A stretch of 64,000 nucleotides of DNA. It comes from Acidobacteriota bacterium. GTDB taxonomy: Bacteria > Acidobacteriota > Thermoanaerobaculia > Multivoradales > J023. Below the pieces are notes generated by a model. The model was not told where the DNA came from and did no database searches. It saw only the letters and a program-made list of their open reading frames with translations. A program made the translations under genes and the position numbers. The DNA is taken from contig JAJCXR010000004.1 of NCBI GenBank assembly GCA_029263315.1, forward strand, positions 62,001 through 126,000. Direction: 5' to 3'. Below, piece after piece: positions 51,809 through 61,094 of this stretch (positions are counted from its first letter, which is position 1; each line of letters opens with the position of its first letter).

Positions 51809-53323
51809 ATGACCGAGCAACCTTCGTCTTCCGATGATGCTGCCACGGCGGCCGTGTCGGCATCGCCCATGGAAGCCTCCGGCCTTGTTTTGCCCAGTAG
51901 CCAGGTGCCGGGGCCCTGCCGCGGTGCGTTGCTGGCCTGGCAACGGCAAGCCTTGGCCTTCTTCCGCAACCCGGTTGCCCACATGATGGAGCTGCGACGT
52001 CGCTACGGTGACACCGTGCGCTTGGTGCAAGGGGGCAATCGACCCCTGCTCTTTCGGCCGTCGGTGCCGGGCGGGGCGACCTTCTTCGCCTTCGGTTCCG
52101 AGTCCGCACGGGCCATCCTGACCCAGACCGATGTCTTTGAGACGCGCCGCCCGCCGGGCCCGAAAAGCCGAGCCTATGACCGCCTGACCACCAACATGTT
52201 CTTCATCAACGGAGAGCGGCACAAGCAGCAACGGCGTCTCTTCATGCCGGCCTTCCACCGCGACAGCCTGAAGGCATATTACGGCGACATGGTGCATTTC
52301 ACCCACCGCATGCTCGAGGCTTGGCAACCCGGGCAGCGCATCGATCTCGATCACGAGATGCATCGGGTGACGTTGAACATCAGCAGCCGCGCCCTCTACG
52401 GTATCGATGCCACGGCCCGTGAGAACAGCCTGGCGCAGCAAATGAGCGAGATGATTTTCACCCTGTTCTCGCCCGCCTCCATGGTGCCGATCAACTTGCC
52501 GGGCACTCCCTATCGGCGCCTGGTGCGACAGATGGAGAGGATCGTCGGCCAACTGGAGAGGGAGATCGCCGAAAAGGAATCGGCAGGCGCCTCGGGGGAC
52601 GACGTGCTGTCGATGATGATCCGAGCCCGGCAGCAAGACCCCAGCTCGTTGAGTGACGACGAGATGATCGGCCAAGCCTTCACCATGTTTTTCGCCGGCC
52701 ATGACACCGCATCCAAGGCCTTGACCTGGACCCTCTTCCTGCTGTCGCAGCACCCCGAGGTGATGGCCGCCCTGAGCACCGAGTTGCAACGGGAGCTGTC
52801 GGGGCAGCCGCCCACCTACCAGCAAATCTACGGCCTGCCGGTGCTCGATCGGGTGATCAAGGAGAGCTTGCGGGTCTTGACCCCGGCGGTATTCTTCGCC
52901 CGCGAGGCAACCCGGGATACCACCTTGGGCGGCTATGAAATCCCCGCTGGTAGCGAGGTCATCTACAGCCCCTACATGATCCACATCGACGAGGCATACT
53001 TCGATCGGCCCAAGACCTTCGATCCCGACCGCTGGCTCAGCATCAAGCCGGGCAAATACGAGTACTTGCCCTTCGGTGTCGGCTCCCGCACCTGTATCGG
53101 TTCCTCCTTCGGAGGCATGCAGCTGCGTCTGATGGTGGCGATGATCGTGCAACGATGGCGATTGGAAGGCGTGGCCGACAGCCGCATCGACGTCAAGACC
53201 AACGTGGTCATCGGCCCCAAGGATGGGTTGCCGATGATCGTGCGGCCGCTGGATGGTCGATTTGAGGAGAGTCGCAAACCACTGCGCGGTTTCATCCGCG
53301 AGATGGTCGATCTCGGACCCTGA
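51809..53323 (+). CDS. Cytochrome P450 (1)
   Basis: This is a 504-residue cytochrome P450 with the full set of landmarks: I-helix FAGHDTASKALTW, ExxR motif KESLRVL, and heme-binding FGVGSRTCIGSSFGG with ligand C429. The start has AAGGAG nine bases upstream. P450s insert one oxygen atom into an organic substrate, taking electrons from a ferredoxin or flavodoxin and its reductase. No dedicated redox partner gene is adjacent, though flavodoxins exist elsewhere in the window. It converges on a second P450, with 23 bp between the two stops. The substrate cannot be read. Confidence 0.95.
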   Translation: MTEQPSSSDDAATAAVSASPMEASGLVLPSSQVPGPCRGALLAWQRQALAFFRNPVAHMMELRRRYGDTVRLVQGGNRPLLFRPSVPGGATFFAFGSESARAILTQTDVFETRRPPGPKSRAYDRLTTNMFFINGERHKQQRRLFMPAFHRDSLKAYYGDMVHFTHRMLEAWQPGQRIDLDHEMHRVTLNISSRALYGIDATARENSLAQQMSEMIFTLFSPASMVPINLPGTPYRRLVRQMERIVGQLEREIAEKESAGASGDDVLSMMIRARQQDPSSLSDDEMIGQAFTMFFAGHDTASKALTWTLFLLSQHPEVMAALSTELQRELSGQPPTYQQIYGLPVLDRVIKESLRVLTPAVFFAREATRDTTLGGYEIPAGSEVIYSPYMIHIDEAYFDRPKTFDPDRWLSIKPGKYEYLPFGVGSRTCIGSSFGGMQLRLMVAMIVQRWRLEGVADSRIDVKTNVVIGPKDGLPMIVRPLDGRFEESRKPLRGFIREMVDLGP

Positions 53324-53346
53324 CGATCTTGCGGAGGCACCGTCGA

Positions 53347-54693
53347 TCATCGCTGCCGGGGCCTCCAAGTGATCTGCAAACCCTGGTTGGGGGCGAAGAA
53401 GAAGCCGTTGCGTACCGGGCGAACCGAGTCCTGTGCCAAGGTCAGCTCTACCTGCTGCAACAGCGTCGCCAGCGCCACCTTGAGCTCCAACTCCGCCAAG
53501 CCGCGGCCGATGCACATGCGGGTGCCGCCGCCGAAGGGGTTCCAGGTGAACGGTTGCATTTTGCGTTGGTAGAAATGCTCCGGGTCGAAGTGCTCGGGAC
53601 GGGCGAAGAGCTCGGGGCGCCGGGCCATGGCGGGGAAGCACTGCACCACGAGGGAACCCGGGGCCAGCTCGTAGTCGCCGATGGCAAACGCTTCCTTGAC
53701 CAGCCGCACGCCCGCCATGGGGGCGATGGGTCGAAAGCGGATGGCCTCGTGGATCACCGCCTGCAAATAGGGCAGTTGGTCCAGGTGCTCGGCTGCCACC
53801 GGCCGATCCGCCAACACGTCGTCCAGCTCAGCGAGCAGTCGTTGCAGCACCTCCGGATGGGCCAAGAGGCACTCCAAGGTCCAGGTCAGGATGGTGCCGG
53901 TGGTTTCGTGACCGGCAAACAGCAAATTCACCACTTCTTCCAGTAGGGCGCTTTCCGTCAAGTACGAACCGTCTTTCTGCGCCGTTGTTGCCATGCGACC
54001 GACCACATCGTCGAAGTCCTCGGGGGAATCGCAGCGCCGGCGGATTTGCTGGCGGAAGGCGTCCATCACCCGGCCCCGCAGATGCATCACGCGGCCCCAT
54101 GGGCTGAAACGCCCGAGGTCCCACTGTAGATAGGGCATGGCGATGAGCGGCGAGCGCAGCCCGCGACCGGCGAAGCGATCGAAGAGGTCGCCCAAGGCAT
54201 CGAGCTCGGTGTCGTCGCTGGCCGCCAGTAGGGTATGGATCATCACCTCCAACGACAGGCGGTGGGCCGCCGCGAGAAACGGCAAGGCACGATCGGTGGG
54301 CCAGGCGGCGATCATGCGGCGGGTCAGGCGACCGATGAGGGGCACGTGGGGATGGATTTGGCGCTGGCCGTTGAGGGGCGGGTGCACCAGCCGTTGGCGT
54401 TGGCGGTGGGCCTCGCCGTCGAGGGAGAAGGTGGCGTCGGTGCCCAACATGAAGCCCAACTGAGCGCGGTTGGCTTCGCCGGCCACCAGGACATCCGCCG
54501 GGGCCTTGAACATGGTTTTGACGTGCTCCGGTGAAGCCAAAAACGTCCAGGTGCCAAAACCAAGAAAACGGATCGAGAAAATGTCGCCATGCAGCCGCGT
54601 CCCCTCCTCGATCAGAGCGAAGGGGTCCTTGAGGAAACGCAGGGTCTGGCGGGGGGCGAGGCCGGCCATCAGCGGCGGACGGCGAGGTTGCAT
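53347..54693 (-). CDS. Cytochrome P450 (2)
   Basis: This is a 448-residue cytochrome P450: I-helix FAGHETTGTILTW, ExxR motif HEAIRFRP, and heme-binding FGGGTRMCIGRG with ligand C394. The N-terminus (GLAPRQTLRFLKDPFALIEEGTRLHGDIF) is that of a soluble bacterial P450. GGAG is five bases before the start. A perfect palindromic operator-like sequence lies about 45 bp upstream. The two P450s differ clearly in sequence and are not a recent duplicate. They may act in one oxidation pathway, but their stops face each other, so co-expression is not guaranteed. Confidence 0.95.
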   Translation of the reverse strand: MQPRRPPLMAGLAPRQTLRFLKDPFALIEEGTRLHGDIFSIRFLGFGTWTFLASPEHVKTMFKAPADVLVAGEANRAQLGFMLGTDATFSLDGEAHRQRQRLVHPPLNGQRQIHPHVPLIGRLTRRMIAAWPTDRALPFLAAAHRLSLEVMIHTLLAASDDTELDALGDLFDRFAGRGLRSPLIAMPYLQWDLGRFSPWGRVMHLRGRVMDAFRQQIRRRCDSPEDFDDVVGRMATTAQKDGSYLTESALLEEVVNLLFAGHETTGTILTWTLECLLAHPEVLQRLLAELDDVLADRPVAAEHLDQLPYLQAVIHEAIRFRPIAPMAGVRLVKEAFAIGDYELAPGSLVVQCFPAMARRPELFARPEHFDPEHFYQRKMQPFTWNPFGGGTRMCIGRGLAELELKVALATLLQQVELTLAQDSVRPVRNGFFFAPNQGLQITWRPRQR

Positions 54694-54737
54694 GGGGGCT
54701 CCAGGGGTATTTGATGCGGCGTCTTCGATGATGGAGT

Positions 54738-54749
54738 CCGACCGGTCGG
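54738..54749. promoter_or_regulatory. Palindromic TetR-type operator-like site
   Basis: CCGACCGGTCGG is a perfect 12-bp palindrome, of the type bound by TetR-family repressors. It sits about 45 bp before the P450-2 start and about 190 bp before the GH2 gene. The inner GACCGGTCGGT occurs again at 21762-21772. No TetR gene is in the window. Confidence 0.5.
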
Positions 54750-54937
54750 TCGAATGATATCAGGGGCCACCTTACACTCGGCATGACGATCCACCGCCGG
54801 TGTCGATTTGTAGGCCGTGGGTGCTTCGCGGCCCGCCGATCTGCTACCTTCTGCGTTGTTGTCTCAGCGATTCGATGCGCCGAATCTGATCGCGGCGATG
54901 CAGCCAGGACCCAACCCCCAAGGGAGATGCCACCACG

Positions 54938-57900
54938 ATGTCCAAGTTCGATTCCGACGCCAAGAGTGCCACCGCTCGCTTGCTCCCGGGGCTGGGGTGG
55001 CCCGTCGTGCTGCTGGCCCTCGTCCTCGTCTCGCCGGGCGCCCTGCATGCCCAGTCGACGGAACGCATGATGTTGTCGGGGCAGGGCATTGAGGACGCCG
55101 TGCCTTGGGACTTCTTCTGCACCGACGGACGACAATGCGGCGAGTGGACTCAGATTCCGGTCCCCTCCCACTGGGAGCAGCACGGCTTCGGTAACTACAA
55201 CTACGGCCACGATGACGATCCGAGCCGCGAGCAGGGGATCTACCGGCATCGCTTCATGGTGCCGAAATCCTGGCAGGGTCGCCGTATCGAGTTGGTCTTC
55301 GAAGGCGTGATGACCGACGCCGAGGTGGAGGTCAACGGCAGCTCGGCGGGCCCGGTGCACCGCGGAGCGTTCTATCGGTTTCGCTACGAGATCGGCCCGT
55401 TGCTGCGCTTCGGCGAGGAGAATTTGCTGCAGGTGACGGTGCGCAAGCATTCGGCGGACAAGAAGGTCAATCGGGCCGAACGGGACGCCGACTACTGGAT
55501 CTTCGGCGGTATCTTCCGGCCCGTATACCTGGAGTCCAAACCGCGAGAATCCATCGCCCGCTGGGCCGTCGATGCACGGCACGATGGGGCGATGGCGGTG
55601 GATGTTTACCTCCACTCGCCCCAGGCCCCCGGCGAGCTGGAATGGGAGGTCACCGATCTCCAGGGACGTCCCCTGGCCGAGCCGCGGCGTGTTTCCCTGT
55701 CGGCGGGCGACGAGCACATACGGCTGACGGCGGCCTTCCCCGAGGTGAAGCCTTGGAGCGCCGAGACGCCGCATTTACACCTTCTACGGTTGCGCCTGCT
55801 GCGCGACGACGGCGTCTTGCATAAGGTCGAGGGGCGTTTCGGGTTTCGCACCTTCGAGGTACGACCCCGGCAAGGGCTGTTCGTCAATGGGCAGCGGGTG
55901 CGGCTGCGGGGCGTCAATCGCCATGTCTTCTGGCCGGCCAGCGGGCGTGCCACCTGGCCCCGCCGCGATCGCCTCGATGTGGAGGCGCTGAAGGCGCTCA
56001 ATCTGAACGCCGTGCGCACCGCCCACTACCCGCCGGACCCGGCGTTCCTCGACGCCTGCGATGCCCAAGGGCTTTATGTGCTCGATGAGCTGGGGGGCTG
56101 GCACGACGCCTATGGCACGGTGCTCGGCCGGCAGCTGGTCGAAGAAATGGTGACCAGGGACGTCAATCACCCGTCGATTCTTTTCTGGAACAACGGCAAT
56201 GAAGGGGGTTGGAACGTCGCCCTCGACGGGGAATTTGGCCGTTGGGACCCACAGGGGCGTCCGGTTTTGCATCCCGACGAGCGTCTCGGCGATCTGGAGA
56301 CGCGGCACTATCCCCACCGCCAGGAATTGGTGGAGATGCTCGACGATGCCACCTGGCTCGAGCGGGGATGGGGATGGCGGGCCGTCGAGCCGCCGCTGAT
56401 CATGCCGACGGAGATGCTGCACGGGCTCTACGACGGCGGCTCGGGCGCCGAGCTCGACACCTACTGGCAAATGCTGCGGGACAGCCCACGGGGTGTCGGC
56501 GCCTTCCTTTGGTCGTTCACCGACGAGTCCATTGAGCGTGCGGATCGTGACGGTGCCCTAGGTCGCAAGGAAACCTTGGACCGTCATGAGACCTTGGACC
56601 GCCATGAGACCTTGGACAGCAACGAGACCCTGGACCGCTATGAGACCTTGGACAGTGACGGCAACCATGCGCCGGACGGCGTTTTGGGCCCCTACCGTGA
56701 ATGGAGCGGCACCGCCGACGCTGTCCGCCATGTGTTCTCGCCCATCGTCGTCGAGGCGCCGCCGATGGTCGGTTTTGACGGCACCCTGGTGGTACACAAC
56801 CGCTTCGATCATCTGTCGCTGGCCGAGAGCCGCTTTGGCTGGCAGTTGGTGTCCCTGCCGACGGCCCACGCCGCCGCCGCAGAGCTGCCGCGGTTGCTGG
56901 CCTGGGGGAGCGTCCCCGGGCCGAGCGTCGATCCGGGAAAGCAGGGCAGACTGAGCCTGCCGTCCGCGGCGACCCTGGCCGCCGTGCCGGAGGCCGACGC
57001 CCTGCGGCTCACCGCCTTCGACCCTTCGGGACGGGATGTGATGACCTGGATGTGGCCGCTGCGAGATCTGTACTTTGGTCCGCCGGTCGAGGCCCTGGAA
57101 TCATCCGTCGAGCTTCCGGTCAAGGCTGTCGAGGCGACCCGCGACGGCGACATCCTGCGCCTGTCCAGCGGCCCATTCGGCGCCGAGATCGACCTGCGCA
57201 ACGGCGCCCTGGAAGCCCTTCGACAGGGCGATCACCGCTTGCCCCTGGTGGGGCCATGGCCGTTGTCGGCGTCCTCCTCGGGAGCCGGCTCGGCGGACTC
57301 CGCTGGTCTCGCCGTCGGCGACCGGGGGGCGGTCCGCCACTTCGCCACCCGAGCGTCCCATGTGGTGGAAGCGGTGGGCCGTGGAAAGATTCGGCGCCTG
57401 CGCTGGACGATGCATGCCGACGGCTGGCTGCGTCTTTCCTACCTCTACGAGCACTCGGGCGAGGCGCCCTACCGTGGCATCGATTTTCCATTGAAGGCTC
57501 AGTCTTTTTACGGTCTGCGATGGCTGGGGCACGGGCCGTCGCGCATTTGGGGCAATCGACGCCAAGGGCCGACCTTGGGGCTGTGGTCGAAGGCTGGACA
57601 AGGGCAGACGGAGCCCCATTGGGGGCATGAGCCGAAGCTCCACGGCTACTACGGCGGCGTCCGTTGGGCGGCCCTCGAGCTAGAGCTGGAAAGCGGCGAG
57701 GTGGGGGAGCTGCAAGTGGCCTTCGAGGAACCCGGTTTAGATCTTGGGATCGGGACACCGGCCTTCCCTGAAGATGCCGAGGAGGCTCGGGCCGAGGTTC
57801 CCACCTCGGGTTTATCCTTCCTCAACGCCATTCCGAGCATCGGCACCAAGTTTCATCCGGCGGAGGATCTCAGCCCCCCACCAGCCTATCCCCCTGGCGG

Positions 57901-57949
57901 TGGATTGGAGCGAGGTGTGCTCTGGTTGCGTTGGCGACCGCGATCCTAG
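54938..57949 (+). CDS. Secreted glycoside hydrolase family 2 (beta-galactosidase-like)
   Basis: The protein has 1003 residues with a signal peptide (GWPVVLLALVLVSPGALHA). The order is the GH2 one: jelly-roll sugar-binding domain with WTQIPVPSHWEQHGFGNYNYG (about 60-200), an immunoglobulin-like domain (about 205-310), then the TIM barrel with LRGVNRHVFWP, NHPSILFWNNGNEGG carrying the catalytic acid E422, and E492 in PTEMLHGLYDGG as candidate nucleophile. It should hydrolyse beta-galactosides or other beta-linked glycans outside the cytoplasm. Between the barrel and the last domains is an unusual run of five hexapeptides. GGGAG lies before the start, at somewhat long spacing. Confidence 0.9.
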   Translation: MSKFDSDAKSATARLLPGLGWPVVLLALVLVSPGALHAQSTERMMLSGQGIEDAVPWDFFCTDGRQCGEWTQIPVPSHWEQHGFGNYNYGHDDDPSREQGIYRHRFMVPKSWQGRRIELVFEGVMTDAEVEVNGSSAGPVHRGAFYRFRYEIGPLLRFGEENLLQVTVRKHSADKKVNRAERDADYWIFGGIFRPVYLESKPRESIARWAVDARHDGAMAVDVYLHSPQAPGELEWEVTDLQGRPLAEPRRVSLSAGDEHIRLTAAFPEVKPWSAETPHLHLLRLRLLRDDGVLHKVEGRFGFRTFEVRPRQGLFVNGQRVRLRGVNRHVFWPASGRATWPRRDRLDVEALKALNLNAVRTAHYPPDPAFLDACDAQGLYVLDELGGWHDAYGTVLGRQLVEEMVTRDVNHPSILFWNNGNEGGWNVALDGEFGRWDPQGRPVLHPDERLGDLETRHYPHRQELVEMLDDATWLERGWGWRAVEPPLIMPTEMLHGLYDGGSGAELDTYWQMLRDSPRGVGAFLWSFTDESIERADRDGALGRKETLDRHETLDRHETLDSNETLDRYETLDSDGNHAPDGVLGPYREWSGTADAVRHVFSPIVVEAPPMVGFDGTLVVHNRFDHLSLAESRFGWQLVSLPTAHAAAAELPRLLAWGSVPGPSVDPGKQGRLSLPSAATLAAVPEADALRLTAFDPSGRDVMTWMWPLRDLYFGPPVEALESSVELPVKAVEATRDGDILRLSSGPFGAEIDLRNGALEALRQGDHRLPLVGPWPLSASSSGAGSADSAGLAVGDRGAVRHFATRASHVVEAVGRGKIRRLRWTMHADGWLRLSYLYEHSGEAPYRGIDFPLKAQSFYGLRWLGHGPSRIWGNRRQGPTLGLWSKAGQGQTEPHWGHEPKLHGYYGGVRWAALELELESGEVGELQVAFEEPGLDLGIGTPAFPEDAEEARAEVPTSGLSFLNAIPSIGTKFHPAEDLSPPPAYPPGGGLERGVLWLRWRPRS
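56570..56659. repeat. 18-bp tandem repeat, five units, in the GH2 gene
   Basis: Five 18-bp units based on GAGACCTTGGACCGCCAT encode ETLDRH, ETLDRH, ETLDSN, ETLDRY and ETLDSD (residues about 545-574). They form an acidic, probably flexible insertion after the catalytic barrel. Confidence 0.92.
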
Positions 57950-58219
57950 AGAATGCAGATTCCAGAAATCTCGCCATCCCCTCAGATGGCGGATCGTTAT
58001 GTTGTATGTGAATGTTTTTTCCCAGCATCCGGCCGATGCCGATCACCCCGGAAGGGGATTGGCGGTGGGCGGACAAGGAGGCTCCAATGCACCGCTCTCA
58101 GCGTCTCGGACAGATGGTGATCCGCGAACGAATACTACATTCTGGGCGAATGTCGACACTGCGCTTCGGCCCCTATGCCGACCCCAGCGGCTAGGTTTCG
58201 CGGCCGCGCCCACACGACG
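57950..58219. other. Convergent intergenic region after the GH2 gene
   Basis: 270 bp between the stops of the GH2 gene and the HTH-TPR gene. No gene, strong hairpin or repeat is seen. Confidence 0.5.
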
Positions 58220-59623
58220 TCAGGGAGAGTTGCGGCGGCTCCAGCCCTTCAGGAAGGCCGGATTCACCTCGCCGCAGCGCTTCAGACCTTCGGCGGCCGC
58301 TTTGACGGCGTGGCTCAGCTCGCTACCCTCCAGGGTGCTGCGAATCAGTTGGGCGATGGCGGCCAGGGCCACCGGATGCCGTTCCAAAGAGCTCACCAAA
58401 GTGGTCATGGCACGGGCTGTGGCGGTTGCCTCGCTGACATGCCCCTGCTGTAGCTGGACTCTGACCAGGTCGACGGCGATCAAGGCGCTGCTCAATGGGG
58501 CCCTCGACCGGTGGAGCTCGAGCGCCCTGCGCAGGTGGGTTTCGGCCTGGGGCAGGAGATGCTGCTGCCAAGCGAGGGTGCCGCGCAGCCAGATGAGCTT
58601 GCCGGTGAGGATAGGACCCAGACCCTCGGCCACCTTTTCGGCACGGTGGGCCAGGGAGTCGGCCATCTGGAATTCCTGTTGTTGATGATGGGCCAAGGCC
58701 AAGTTGGTGAGCACGGAAAATAGGTTGCGTTGCAGCTCGAGGCCCATGGCTGTGTCGGCATGGATCTTAGGGTTTGCCGCCTCCGGCTCGTCTTCGGGCG
58801 CGGCACCGGCTCGGGCCGGCATCTCGTTCGCCAGGTTTTCGAGGTAGCTCCGCGCCGCTTCGAAGGAACGTATCTCTTCCTCCTGCAAGCCGGCACAGCC
58901 TTGCGCCATGCCCAGCTTGAGCAGCGCCTTGGCGATGCCGAGGCGATCGCCGGCCAGGGCGAAGCGGGTTACCGCTTTTTCCGCCAGCTCCGCCGCATAG
59001 CGGAATCGCCCTTGGTCGCCGAGCACCGAGGCGCTGCGCAGGAGAAGCTCGGCGACGACCTGGGGTGGTCCAGACTCTGCCAACTCCAACGCCTTGGCGA
59101 GCACGCTGTGGGCTCGCGAGACTTTTCCCAGGCTGCGGCAGGTGGAGCCGTAGATTCCCAGCAGGGGAATGATTTGCGTCTCCTCCACTTTCGGAATCCG
59201 AAGCCTGATCTTGCGCTCCACTTCCTTGGGACGATCGAAACGGTCGCTGTCGAGGGCCGCCAAGTCGAGACAGGCGGTCATTGGCTTGGTGGCCCCTTGG
59301 CGTCTCTCCACGGCCTCGAGGATAGGGACCCCCCGTTGCCGTCGGACGCGCAGCAGCAGGCCCTCATTGCGGAAACGCATCATAGGATCGCTGGAGCCGA
59401 GCACGGCGCTGAAGAATTCAGCCCTATCGACCCCGAGAAGCTCCAGGGTTCGTAGCAGGACTCGTAAGTCGATGCGCAGACGGTCCTTTCGACGTTGATC
59501 TCGGAAGTATCCTTGGCTCAACCCGAGGGATGCTTCGATCCGGCCGATGGTCCCTGGGCCGGCAGCCCGAAAGCGCCGCTGGAGCTCGCGGTGAATGGCC
59601 ATGAGGAGGGCGTCAGTTTGCAT
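58220..59623 (-). CDS. HTH-TPR protein
   Basis: The protein has 467 residues from the ATG at 59623; no clear ribosome-binding site is present, and the frame is open upstream, so the start is not certain. The N-terminus looks like an XRE-type helix-turn-helix (GTIGRIEASLGLSQGYFRDQRR). From about residue 120 to the end are tetratricopeptide-type helices such as SRAHSVLAKALELAESG, RYAAELAEKAVTRFALAG and PQAETHLRRALELHRSR. Proteins of this build often act as regulators or scaffolds in Acidobacteriota and Myxococcota. No partner gene is adjacent. Confidence 0.75.
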   Translation of the reverse strand: MQTDALLMAIHRELQRRFRAAGPGTIGRIEASLGLSQGYFRDQRRKDRLRIDLRVLLRTLELLGVDRAEFFSAVLGSSDPMMRFRNEGLLLRVRRQRGVPILEAVERRQGATKPMTACLDLAALDSDRFDRPKEVERKIRLRIPKVEETQIIPLLGIYGSTCRSLGKVSRAHSVLAKALELAESGPPQVVAELLLRSASVLGDQGRFRYAAELAEKAVTRFALAGDRLGIAKALLKLGMAQGCAGLQEEEIRSFEAARSYLENLANEMPARAGAAPEDEPEAANPKIHADTAMGLELQRNLFSVLTNLALAHHQQQEFQMADSLAHRAEKVAEGLGPILTGKLIWLRGTLAWQQHLLPQAETHLRRALELHRSRAPLSSALIAVDLVRVQLQQGHVSEATATARAMTTLVSSLERHPVALAAIAQLIRSTLEGSELSHAVKAAAEGLKRCGEVNPAFLKGWSRRNSP

Positions 59624-59925
59624 GGTGTGTGTCGTTCCAAGACCCAGGCGTCGGCAGCCGGAGTCGGTCAATGCAGTATCATCGGTCGCCGCGGTCTCGC
59701 CCGGCCATCGCAAGCGGGTGGTGGGGGCCATGATCGGATGCCTATCGTTTTGGGCTCGGTCGCCGTCGCGCTCGTCGGGCTACTGCTCAGCCTCGGTGAG
59801 CAAGCTTGTCCAGCGAGCGCAGAAATCCGAGATGCCTGACGGCGGCATCAAGCGGGTGAGAAGGGGCGCCTGGAGAGAGGACGAACCGAGCAAGAGATTT
59901 CAACCGTAAGAAAGGAGTCTAGACG
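59624..59925. promoter_or_regulatory. Divergent region between HTH-TPR and NFACT-R genes
   Basis: 302 bp, no gene seen. It should contain the promoters of the two divergent genes. The downstream end has the AAAGGAG ribosome-binding site of the NFACT-R gene. Confidence 0.45.
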
Positions 59926-60369
59926 ATGCCTGGAAGTCAGCGCAAGGGACCGCCCCCTCCATCCGATCCCGAGACCGGCATTTGGCGGGGGCGTCCTATA
60001 GCCCGCCGCTTCACTTCCCCCGACGGCATGACGATCTTGGTGGGTAAGAGCGCTGCCGACAATGACATCTTGTCCCTCAAGCTCGGTCAGCCCGGCGATT
60101 TCTGGTTGCACATCGCCTCGGGGCCAGGCTCCCATGTGATCGTCCGCAATCCCGACAAGCTCGATCGTTTGCCCCGGCCGACCCAGCAGATGGCCGCCGG
60201 GCTGGCGGCACGTTATTCTAAGGCCAAGGCGGGCGGTAAAGTCGCCGTCCACCTCGCCACCTGCGCTGACATCGGCAAACCACGTGGTTATGCGGCGGGC
60301 AAAGTCACCCTCAGGCGTTCCAAGACCGTGCAAGCGGAGCCGGTGGACTTGTCAGAGGAGGTGTCGTGA
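59926..60369 (+). CDS. Stand-alone NFACT-R domain protein
   Basis: The 147-residue protein matches the NFACT-R (DUF814) fold: GMTILVGKSAADNDILSLKL, DFWLHIASGPGSHVIVRNPD and KVAVHLATCADIGKPRGYAAGKVTL. In large NFACT proteins (RqcH/FpbA types) this domain binds RNA or tRNA near the ribosome. Stand-alone copies are known but their role is less clear. AAAGGAG lies eight bases before the start. The protein is small, without the other NFACT domains (N, FbpA, C). The gene is followed by a membrane protein gene 133 bp later. Confidence 0.88.
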   Translation: MPGSQRKGPPPPSDPETGIWRGRPIARRFTSPDGMTILVGKSAADNDILSLKLGQPGDFWLHIASGPGSHVIVRNPDKLDRLPRPTQQMAAGLAARYSKAKAGGKVAVHLATCADIGKPRGYAAGKVTLRRSKTVQAEPVDLSEEVS

Positions 60370-60421
60370 GCGGTTTGCACCCCGATCTGGAATCTACCTT
60401 GGCGGATTTTTTGGTACAAAG

Positions 60422-60455
60422 AAGTGCCTTGCACCCCAAACTAGGTGCCGGGAGC
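60422..60455. repeat. Decayed copy of a palindromic GTGCCTGGCACC repeat
   Basis: AAGTGCCTTGCACC (13 of 14 positions match the intact arm at 62251) is followed by CCAAA and a weak GGTGCC right arm. It lies in the spacer between NFACT-R and the next gene. Confidence 0.7.
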
Positions 60456-60502
60456 ATTGAACAGGGGACGGAGAGGCTCAAGCTGAGCAGTGGAGGGAAT
60501 CT

Positions 60503-60889
60503 ATGACGATACTGATCTGGATCTATATTGGCCTCTATGTTGCGTTGTGGACCTTCATGGTGTGGGTCGAATCCGTCGCGGTCCCGGAGGAAGACAAGGA
60601 TCCTGGCTGGGAGCGAGCTCTCGACGGGAGCCTTATTATCCTGGGCTTCTTCGGCATGATGCTGTACCAGAAAGATCCGGGGATTCTGTGGTTGTCGAAT
60701 CTTTGGAAAGTGGTGGCGGTGGGCCTTCCCTTAATTCATGGGGCTCTTAATCTACGATCCGGCCTAGTTTTTCTAAGAGACCCCGGCAGCCTCCGTGAAA
60801 AGGGCTGGGCCGTCTTGGGCGGTGCAGCGATTGCCGCTTTCCTCGTCCTGCCCTCCTCGCTGCTCAACTATCTATATGCCTTCCACTGA
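60503..60889 (+). CDS. Small hydrophobic membrane protein of unknown function
   Basis: The protein has 128 residues with GGAGGG five bases upstream. Four hydrophobic segments are visible: ILIWIYIGLYVALWTFMV, LDGSLIILGFFGMMLY, LWKVVAVGLPLIHGALNL and AVLGGAAIAAFLVLPSS. A charged loop (ESVAVPEEDKDPGWER) sits between the first two. It is surely an inner-membrane protein. I know of no matching family, and the neighbours give no hint. Confidence 0.7.
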   Translation: MTILIWIYIGLYVALWTFMVWVESVAVPEEDKDPGWERALDGSLIILGFFGMMLYQKDPGILWLSNLWKVVAVGLPLIHGALNLRSGLVFLRDPGSLREKGWAVLGGAAIAAFLVLPSSLLNYLYAFH

Positions 60890-60911
60890 CGCGGCAGATG
60901 GTCCACGAAGA

Positions 60912-60930
60912 AAGGGCCTGGCACCCCAAG
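60912..60930. repeat. Half copy of the palindromic GTGCCTGGCACC repeat
   Basis: AAGGGCCTGGCACC (13 of 14 positions match) followed by CCAAG. The right arm is absent. It lies just after the membrane protein gene. Confidence 0.6.
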
Positions 60931-61094
60931 AACGGTCACAGAAAGATCTGACCTGCTCAGGTGATCTTCAGCCAGCTTTGATCTAGTGCTGGTGTTAGAG
61001 GTGAAGACCGGCCGGTGCTCACCCCTCTCCCTTCAACTTGCGGCGGCAGCTCGCGCATCCGCGGACGGCGGCCGACCTACTTAGGAGCACTACG

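Noticed and set aside
51572..53641. 689-codon minus-strand frame over P450-1
   Set aside because: It runs opposite a complete P450 and reads as low-complexity His/Gln/Gly sequence. It is a shadow of high GC.
53828..55774. 648-codon minus-strand frame over P450-2 and the GH2 start
   Set aside because: It crosses two well-supported genes in other frames and its sequence has no domain. The P450-2 frame on the same strand is the real one.
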